Made by a program: the position numbers and the translations under genes. Of a stretch of 5,174 nt of DNA, positions 1 to 4,155 are shown piece by piece. The stretch's first letter is position 1. Every line of letters begins with the position of its first letter. The stretch spans positions 1 through 5,174 of the forward strand of contig LIBO01000092.1 in the NCBI GenBank assembly GCA_001438005.1, written 5' to 3'. The DNA is from Verrucomicrobia subdivision 6 bacterium BACL9 MAG-120507-bin52 (lineage in GTDB: Bacteria > Verrucomicrobiota > Verrucomicrobiia > Methylacidiphilales > Verrucolacustridaceae). The notes below the pieces were generated by a model. The model worked only from the letters and a program-made list of their open reading frames with translations. It ran no database searches and was not told the origin of the DNA.

Positions 1-60
1 GCGACCGCGGTGACAGATGATCCGCATTGGAAAAAGTATTCGGTGAAGCTACGTTGGTAG
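1..60 (+). CDS. C-terminal end of an unidentified protein (partial)
   Basis: Reading frame 1 is open from the window edge to a TAG at 58-60 and encodes ATAVTDDPHWKKYSVKLRW. The other two forward frames hit stops within the first 18 bases, and most codons end in G or T, like the rightward genes further on. Two reverse frames are also open here, so coding is likely but not proven by 19 residues. The last nine residues alternate in the manner of a beta strand and end in an aromatic residue, which resembles the C-terminal signal of outer-membrane beta-barrels. That is only a suggestion, and I cannot name the family. The stop codon lies 7 bases before the tRNA, so the two may share a transcript. 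Confidence 0.4.
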   Translation, partial: ATAVTDDPHWKKYSVKLRW

Positions 61-67
61 GTGCGTC

Positions 68-141
68 GCGCTGTTAGCTCAACTGGATAGAGCATCTGAC
101 TTCGGATCAGAAGGCTAGAGGTTCAAATCCTCTACGGCGCA
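68..141 (+). tRNA. tRNA-Arg, anticodon TCG (UCG)
   Basis: A full cloverleaf can be drawn. The acceptor stem pairs 68-74 (GCGCTGT) with 134-140 (ACGGCGC), with one G-U pair. The D stem is GCTC 77-80 with GAGC 90-93. The anticodon stem TCTGA 95-99 pairs with TCAGA 107-111 around loop CTTCGGA, placing anticodon TCG at 102-104, which reads CGA and probably other CGN codons. The variable loop is 112-116. The T stem AGAGG 117-121 pairs with CCTCT 129-133 around TTCAAAT. The discriminator is A141. CCA is not encoded (GAG follows), so it must be added by the CCA-adding enzyme. No separate promoter is evident in the 60 bases upstream, which look coding, and no intrinsic terminator follows. The 3' end lies 6 bases from the stop codon of the oppositely oriented recR. 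Confidence 0.95.
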
Positions 142-147
142 GAGTGT

Positions 148-753
148 TTACCGTTCCATCGATCGGCGATGAGATAAGGCCTGGCCGAGGGTGATTGAGT
201 CAACAAATTCCAGACCGGAACCCGCCGCCACTCCGGTGGCGAGGCGGGTAATTTTGACCCCCAGCGGAGCGAGCTCTTTGGCGAGATAGATGGCGGTGGT
301 TTCTCCGCGCGCATCGGTGCCAAAACCGAGGATGACTTCTTTGGCCTGATTCTTTTTCGCCACGGCGATCAGGCTCGGAATCCGAAGCTCATCGGGCCCG
401 ATCCCATCGAGGGGAGAAAGGAGGCCCCCGAGGACGTGGTATTTACCTCGAAAGACTCCGCATCGTTCAAAGTTGAGCACATCGGGAGCATGTTCGACCA
501 CGCAGAGGAGGGAGCAGTCGCGATTCTTATCCCGGCAGATTTCGCAAAGGTCATCTTCGGAAAAAAAACCACACTCTGGGCACGGCTTGATCTGGGCCTT
601 GGCTTGTTGGACGGCGTGGGCGAGGTCTTCGGAAGCTCCGAGGGGGGCAGAGAGAAGGTGGAGAGCGAGTCGTTCGGCCGAGCGGGGGCCAATGCCAGGG
701 AGCTTGCGAAGGGAGGCAACGAGGCGAAGAGCCGCGGGAGGGTAGTCGGCCAT
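148..753 (-). CDS. recR: Recombination mediator protein RecR
   Basis: RecR works with RecO (and RecF) to load RecA onto SSB-covered single-stranded DNA at gaps during recombinational repair; it acts in the cytoplasm on the nucleoid. The 201-residue product has the usual family length and order. A helix-hairpin-helix region near residues 12-36 contains LPGIGPRSAERLALHLL. A C4 zinc finger uses Cys58, Cys61, Cys70 and Cys73. A Toprim domain starts around residue 81 with VVE (Glu87) and continues through YHVLGGLLSPLDGIG at 105-119. The C-terminal part is GSGLEFVDSITLGQAL. The ATG at 753-751 shares its A with the dnaX TGA stop (TGATG), which points to translational coupling. A TTG one codon upstream (756) is possible but less likely. 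There is no Shine-Dalgarno of its own. An 8-base T run (561-568) encodes Gly-Phe-Phe-Ser between the zinc cysteine pairs. The stop is TAA at 150-148. Confidence 0.96.
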   Translation of the reverse strand: MADYPPAALRLVASLRKLPGIGPRSAERLALHLLSAPLGASEDLAHAVQQAKAQIKPCPECGFFSEDDLCEICRDKNRDCSLLCVVEHAPDVLNFERCGVFRGKYHVLGGLLSPLDGIGPDELRIPSLIAVAKKNQAKEVILGFGTDARGETTAIYLAKELAPLGVKITRLATGVAAGSGLEFVDSITLGQALSHRRSMER

Positions 754-2099
754 CAACGATCGACGATCCGGGCATCAAAGTTTTTCATGGCGGCTTTGAT
801 GGCGGGGTCGTTGAGAAAGGTTTCTTTGCTCGCAGCGGTGGCCGTTGGGGTCGAGGACTTGGCGAAAGGTGTTTTGGCGGCGGATGGGCGAGGAAGTTCG
901 CTGGGGGTGGTGACGGGAGCAGGCGAGAGAGCAGGTCGTGAGGCGGCGGACTCGGCCCGCGTCTCGGCCCCAGGGACAGCTAGTTTCTTCAGGATCGTTT
1001 CGAGGCTGACGCGTTCGCGCATTTCACAAAGGCGCAGGATGAGGATTTCGAGGGCAACCTCGCGTGCGAGCGACAAGCGGAGGTGATGTTCCGACTCTAA
1101 AAGTTGCTCTAAGAGGGAGATAAGGTGGGCTTTGTCGGGAGGATTGCCCAACGAGAGTAAGGTCTGCTTTTCGGTTTTCCCAAGTTCCGCTTCGGCCTCG
1201 GCGGGGGCGATTTGCAGGAGGAGAAGATTACGGAGGTGGCGGGCCAGATCTTGGGCGATGCGAATGGGGTCCCGGTGACGGGCACGGAATTCGTGCAGCT
1301 TGCCCAACGCGGCCGTGCTGTCTCCCGCCAAGACGGCGGAGGCGAGGGCACGGGTTTCAATCGGGCCGGCGAGGCCAAAGACCTCTAAGACATGGTCGAG
1401 GGTGATGGCTTTTCCGGCAAAGCTGACCAGCTGTTCGAGGGCGGACTCGGCATCCCGCAGACCGCCTTCGGCCTGACGGGCCAAAAGAACGAGGGCTTCA
1501 TCGGAGATTTTCATTTTCTCGGCATCGGCAATTTTGCGCAGGTGAGAGCAGATGAGGGGATCGGAGATGCGGCGCAGATCAAACCGCTGGCAACGGGAGA
1601 GAATGGTGGCGGGGAGTTTTTGGACTTCGGTCGTGGCGAAAATAAATTTTACGTGAGCGGGAGGTTCTTCGAGGGTTTTGAGGAGGGCATTGAAGGACTC
1701 GTTGGTCAACATGTGGACTTCGTCGATGATGTAGATTTTAAATTTTCCGCGGGCGGGGGCATAGGGGACTCCCTCGCGCAGCTCCTTGATGCTGTCGATC
1801 CCGCGGTTGGAGGCACCATCGATTTCGAGGACATCGAGGCTGCGCCCCTCTTCAATCTCCTTACAGATATCGTCGTCGGGGTTGAAATCGGCCTTGGGGC
1901 CGTTCGGGCAGTTGAGAGCTTTGGCGAGGATGCGGGCGGTGGAGGTTTTGCCAATGCCACGGGGACCAACAAAGAGAAAGGCGTGGGCCAGCCTACCTTC
2001 GGCGATGGAGTTGGAGAGAGTGCGTACGACATGTTCTTGTCCGACCAGTTCGGCAAAGGTGCGGGGGCGATACTTTCGGGCGAGAACGAGATAACCCAT
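753..2099 (-). CDS. dnaX: DNA polymerase III clamp-loader subunit gamma/tau (short form)
   Basis: DnaX is the AAA+ ATPase of the clamp loader that opens and places the beta sliding clamp at primer-template junctions. The 448-residue protein begins with the typical LARKYRPRTFAELVGQEHVV. It then shows Walker A GPRGIGKT (45-52), Walker B IYIIDEVH (122-129), the SRC sensor-1/arginine-finger motif (168-170) and a sensor-2 region GGLRDAES (212-219). A helical collar domain extends to about 370. A Pro/Ala/Thr/Ser-rich linker (about 376-424) and a short tail ending DARIVDR follow. Only Cys64 and Cys79 of the usual four zinc cysteines remain. The length matches E. coli gamma rather than tau, and I see no A-rich slippery site, so an alpha-binding tau tail seems absent or much reduced. 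The start is fixed by two in-frame TGA codons one codon upstream (2108-2103). No Shine-Dalgarno is visible. recR follows with a one-base overlap, without the ybaB gene often found between them. Confidence 0.96.
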   Translation of the reverse strand: MGYLVLARKYRPRTFAELVGQEHVVRTLSNSIAEGRLAHAFLFVGPRGIGKTSTARILAKALNCPNGPKADFNPDDDICKEIEEGRSLDVLEIDGASNRGIDSIKELREGVPYAPARGKFKIYIIDEVHMLTNESFNALLKTLEEPPAHVKFIFATTEVQKLPATILSRCQRFDLRRISDPLICSHLRKIADAEKMKISDEALVLLARQAEGGLRDAESALEQLVSFAGKAITLDHVLEVFGLAGPIETRALASAVLAGDSTAALGKLHEFRARHRDPIRIAQDLARHLRNLLLLQIAPAEAEAELGKTEKQTLLSLGNPPDKAHLISLLEQLLESEHHLRLSLAREVALEILILRLCEMRERVSLETILKKLAVPGAETRAESAASRPALSPAPVTTPSELPRPSAAKTPFAKSSTPTATAASKETFLNDPAIKAAMKNFDARIVDR

Positions 2100-2107
2100 A
2101 GGTCATC

Positions 2108-2135
2108 AGAATAGGTAAGAGAGGGGGGTGGGCAA
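2108..2135 (-). promoter_or_regulatory. Candidate promoter of dnaX-recR
   Basis: On the minus strand, TTGCCC (2135-2130) and TATTCT (2113-2108) are separated by 16 bases and each match four of six positions of the sigma70 consensus. The -10 ends 8 bases before the dnaX ATG, so transcription would start at or within a base or two of the start codon, giving a leaderless or nearly leaderless mRNA. This fits the absence of a Shine-Dalgarno. Found by eye; the match is modest and could be chance. Confidence 0.35.
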
Positions 2136-2160
2136 GGCTGGGAGGCGAAGGAATTCACAA

Positions 2161-2189
2161 TTGACGGCGGGAGGTTTCTTTTTTATGCT
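2161..2189 (+). promoter_or_regulatory. Candidate promoter of rplM-rpsI
   Basis: TTGACG (2161-2166, five of six consensus positions) and TATGCT (2184-2189, four of six) are separated by exactly 17 bases. The predicted transcription start is around 2195-2200, directly at the GTG start codon of rplM at 2201. If this is the promoter, the mRNA has a leader of about 0-6 bases. An apparent Shine-Dalgarno GGGAGGT at 2169-2175 then lies in the promoter spacer and would not be transcribed from this site. Confidence 0.5.
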
Positions 2190-2200
2190 ATTCAGTTCCA

Positions 2201-2641
2201 GTGAGAACCATTTCTGCAAAAGCTAAGGATGTCGCCCGGCGGTGGTATCTGATCGACGCCGATAAACAGGTAGTGGGTCAGGTGGCGGTACAGGCGGCGA
2301 ACATTATTCGGGGTAAAAACAAACCCATCTTCACTCCGCACGTCGACACGGGAGATCACGTCATCGTGATCAATGCGGCCAAGGCGGTCTTTACGGGTAA
2401 AAAAGAGACGATGAAGAGCTATATGTCCTTTTCTGGTTATATTGGCGGGCACAAATCGGAGACGGTGCAGGCGCGGCGGGCACGGCGGCCGGAGTTGCTC
2501 ATTCAATCTGCGGTCAAGGGTATGGTGATGCATAATCGGTTGGGCCGGGTGATTTTGAAGAAGTTATTTGTCTATGGCGGGGCGGATCACCCCCATGTGG
2601 CGCAGCAGCCGGAAAAAGTGGAGGTCCGCAAGCGCGGGTAA
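2201..2641 (+). CDS. rplM: 50S ribosomal protein L13
   Basis: L13 binds 23S rRNA early in assembly of the large ribosomal subunit. The 146-residue product carries the family landmarks: an N-terminal ISAKAKDVARRWYLIDA (4-20), TPHVDTGDHVIVINA (45-59), FTGKK (64-68), the SGYIGGHKSET region (78-88), PELLIQSAVKGM (97-108), LGRVILKKLFVYGGADHPH (114-132) and AQQP. Bacterial L13 is usually about 142-150 residues, so it is full length. The usual GMLPKN is GMVMHN here, a mild divergence. The start is GTG at 2201: the conserved N-terminus begins immediately after it, and no in-frame start exists between it and a TGA at 2162-2164. No Shine-Dalgarno lies at normal spacing; the nearest purine block (2169-2175) is 25 bases away. 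rpsI follows after 5 bases in the same transcript. Confidence 0.97.
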   Translation: MRTISAKAKDVARRWYLIDADKQVVGQVAVQAANIIRGKNKPIFTPHVDTGDHVIVINAAKAVFTGKKETMKSYMSFSGYIGGHKSETVQARRARRPELLIQSAVKGMVMHNRLGRVILKKLFVYGGADHPHVAQQPEKVEVRKRG

Positions 2642-2646
2642 GAAAA

Positions 2647-3036
2647 ATGAGCGAAGATTATATTGGGATTGGCCGGAGAAAAACCGCGGTGGCGCAAGCC
2701 TCGATCAAGCGGGGGACTGGGGTGATTACGGTGAACGGGCGGGCTTTTGAGGAATATTTTCCGATTCCCTTTCGGCGGATTGAGCTGATGAAGCCTTTGG
2801 TGACAATCAAGGAAGAGAGGAAGTTTGATGTACGGATTCGGACGAGTGGGGGTGGGCTGACGGGACAGGCCGGGGCGGCCAGCCTCGCGATTGCCCGGGC
2901 GCTGAACAAGTGCTCCCCGAATTTCAGGAGTCCTTTGAAGAAGGCTGGATTGATGACCCGTGATCCCCGCAAGCGGGAACGAAAGAAGCCGGGTCAACCG
3001 GGAGCGCGGAAACGCTTCCAGTTCTCGAAACGCTGA
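2647..3036 (+). CDS. rpsI: 30S ribosomal protein S9
   Basis: S9 sits in the head of the small ribosomal subunit, and its C-terminal tail reaches the P-site tRNA. The 129-residue product shows GIGRRKTAVA (7-16), a loop TGVITVNGRAFEEYF (24-38), the conserved GGGLTGQAGA (68-77), AGLMTRDPRKRERKK (100-114) and the invariant C-terminus FQFSKR (124-129). The length is normal for the family. The ATG start comes 5 bases after the rplM stop; a GGAGGT at 2620-2625 is 21 bases upstream, too far for a normal Shine-Dalgarno, so reinitiation after rplM is probable. The Lys-Arg-stop codons at the 3' end form the left arm of a terminator hairpin. Bases 2848-2875, coding for the Gly-rich motif, also fit a G-quadruplex pattern. 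Confidence 0.97.
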   Translation: MSEDYIGIGRRKTAVAQASIKRGTGVITVNGRAFEEYFPIPFRRIELMKPLVTIKEERKFDVRIRTSGGGLTGQAGAASLAIARALNKCSPNFRSPLKKAGLMTRDPRKRERKKPGQPGARKRFQFSKR

Positions 3037-3068
3037 TCCTTTGAGTTGTTCACCGATCGGCGTTTTTT
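3028..3068 (+). terminator. Intrinsic terminator after rplM-rpsI
   Basis: AAACGCTGATC (3028-3038) pairs with GATCGGCGTTT (3055-3065). This gives eight strong pairs, including one G-U, extended by three A-T pairs, with a 16-base loop, and six T residues (3063-3068) at the downstream foot. The left arm overlaps the last Lys and Arg codons and the TGA stop of rpsI. A terminating ribosome would cover this arm, and the same right arm can pair elsewhere (3053-3061 with 3070-3078), so termination may be conditional. Confidence 0.65.
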
Positions 3069-3104
3069 GGCCGGTTGGGAGTGGATATCCAAGTTCCCAC
3101 GGCC
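3053..3104 (+). promoter_or_regulatory. Competing hairpins in the rpsI-argC leader
   Basis: Two further stems can form after the terminator. CCGATCGGC (3053-3061) pairs over nine positions, two of them G-U, with GCCGGTTGG (3070-3078), with T6 in the loop. GGCCG (3069-3073) and TGGGA (3076-3080) pair with TCCCA (3095-3099) and CGGCC (3100-3104), with an inner stem TGG 3082-3084 / CCA 3089-3091. The middle stem excludes both the terminator and the last stem, while those two can coexist. The last stem ends 16 bases before the argC ATG and occupies the zone just upstream of where a ribosome would bind. The pairings are seen in the sequence; a regulatory role is inference. I find no convincing sigma70 promoter in 3037-3120. 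Confidence 0.4.
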
Positions 3105-3120
3105 TTATTGTGCCGTCTCC

Positions 3121-4155
3121 ATGAAATCACCTGTCTCCATCGCCATTTTGGGTGCATCCGGGTACACCGGCGAAGAGCTCGTGCGCATTTGTGTCCGGCA
3201 CCCGGGTATGAAGGTGGCGGCGATCACCTCGCGGCAGATGAAAGGCAAAACCTTAGAGGAGGCGTTGGCCATCGGTGGGACGGCCGGTGCGATTGCGTTT
3301 GAGGATTTAGCCACCGCTGAGGTGGCGAAGAGGGCGGAGGTATTTTTTTTAGCCCTGCCGCATGGAGTCGCGGCGGCGATTGGGGGGGAGCTACGAAATC
3401 TAGGGAAAAGAGTTTTTGATTTGAGTGCCGATTTTCGGCTGAAGAGTGCTGAGCTCTATGAGAAGACCTATGGCGCCAAGCATCCTGAACCAAAACGGTT
3501 GGAGGAGGCGGTCTATGGGTTGCCGGAGTTGAATCGGGTCAAGATCGCCAAGGCGGATCTGGTGGCGTGCCCGGGCTGTTATCCGACCACGGCGATTTTG
3601 GGGTTGGCGCCCGCGATACGGTCGGGGCTGGTGACGGGGGAGGGAATGGTCATCTCATCGATGAGTGGGGTATCGGGTGCGGGCAAGAAAGTGGAGGCAG
3701 GCTATCTTTTTGCGGAGTGTAATGAGAATTTGAAGGCGTACGGCCTTCCGCATCATCGGCATCGGCCGGAAATTGAGCAGGAGTTGTCCACTTTGGCAGG
3801 CAGTGCGGTCCGGGTTTCGTTTCTGCCACACTTGGCTCCATTGAATCGGGGAATGTTAACCACGATTTCGTTTCCGCTGGTCAAAGGGACGAGGGCAGAG
3901 GCTTTGGAGAAGGTGTATCGGAGTTTTTATGAGAAGGAGCAGGCGGTACGGGTTTTATCGGGGGACGCTTTGCCCGAGACAAAAAGAGTGATGGGAAGGC
4001 ACGGGGCGGAGATGGCGGTACGGGTGGATGAGTGGACGGGGCGGGCCATTGTGGTGGTGGCGATCGACAATTTAGGAAAGGGCGCGGCGGGTCAGGCGGT
4101 GCAGTGCTTTAATATCCGGCACGGATTGCCGGAGGGGGAGGGGTTGGACTGGTGA
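3121..4155 (+). CDS. argC: N-acetyl-gamma-glutamyl-phosphate reductase
   Basis: ArgC catalyses the NADPH-dependent reductive dephosphorylation of N-acetylglutamyl-5-phosphate to N-acetylglutamate-5-semialdehyde, the third step of ornithine/arginine synthesis, in the cytoplasm. The 344-residue product fits the roughly 340-residue form of the family. An N-terminal Rossmann domain starts with ILGASGYTGEEL (9-20). The catalytic cysteine is Cys153 in ACPGCYPTTA. Other conserved parts are SMSGVSGAGKK (180-190), HHRHRPEIEQE (211-221; probable catalytic base His214), FLPHLAPLNRGM (234-245) and DNLGKGAAGQAVQ (316-328). I chose ATG 3121 because it gives a short tail before the glycine loop; the frame is open further up to a TTG at 3046, but that extension (FTDRRFLAGW...) has no family resemblance. 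No Shine-Dalgarno is visible before 3121. The stop overlaps the argJ start (GTGA). A T8 run at 3343-3350 encodes Phe-Phe-Leu. Confidence 0.96.
   Translation: MKSPVSIAILGASGYTGEELVRICVRHPGMKVAAITSRQMKGKTLEEALAIGGTAGAIAFEDLATAEVAKRAEVFFLALPHGVAAAIGGELRNLGKRVFDLSADFRLKSAELYEKTYGAKHPEPKRLEEAVYGLPELNRVKIAKADLVACPGCYPTTAILGLAPAIRSGLVTGEGMVISSMSGVSGAGKKVEAGYLFAECNENLKAYGLPHHRHRPEIEQELSTLAGSAVRVSFLPHLAPLNRGMLTTISFPLVKGTRAEALEKVYRSFYEKEQAVRVLSGDALPETKRVMGRHGAEMAVRVDEWTGRAIVVVAIDNLGKGAAGQAVQCFNIRHGLPEGEGLDW
4131..4143 (+). promoter_or_regulatory. Shine-Dalgarno of argJ
   Basis: GGAGGGGGAGGGG lies inside the last codons of argC and ends 8 bases before the GTG at 4152. It is the only purine-rich ribosome-binding site in the window at normal spacing from a gene start, and it supports the GTG that overlaps the argC stop as the true argJ start. 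Confidence 0.6.

Noticed and set aside
157..171. CATCG/CGATG hairpin near the recR 3' end as a tRNA or recR terminator
   Set aside because: Only five pairs, inside coding sequence, and with no T run on either strand.
754..756. TTG as the recR start, one codon before the ATG
   Set aside because: The ATG that overlaps the dnaX stop as TGATG is a stronger and more typical coupled start; the difference is a single residue.
436..1086. A 216-codon plus-strand frame opposite recR and the dnaX 3' end
   Set aside because: It spans the junction of two real genes in antisense, has no family-like motif and no ribosome-binding site; it is a composition artefact.
753..2099. A programmed frameshift site in dnaX producing tau and gamma
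   Set aside because: No A-AAA-AAG or long A run was found in the coding strand, and recR starts directly at the stop, so no longer frame is available.
1392..2114. A 240-codon plus-strand frame opposite dnaX
   Set aside because: It lies antisense to a clearly real dnaX, its product is a Gly/Asp/Glu-rich string with no recognisable motif, and it is explained by the C-ending codons of dnaX read in reverse.
3105..3110. TTATTG as a -10 box for an argC promoter
   Set aside because: It matches the consensus poorly, and the only -35-like sequence at the right distance (TGGATA, 3082-3087) is part of the hairpin; too weak to annotate.
3046..3120. A 25-residue N-terminal extension of argC from TTG 3046
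   Set aside because: The residues do not resemble ArgC N-termini, the region is taken up by the terminator and hairpins, and ATG 3121 gives a normal protein.
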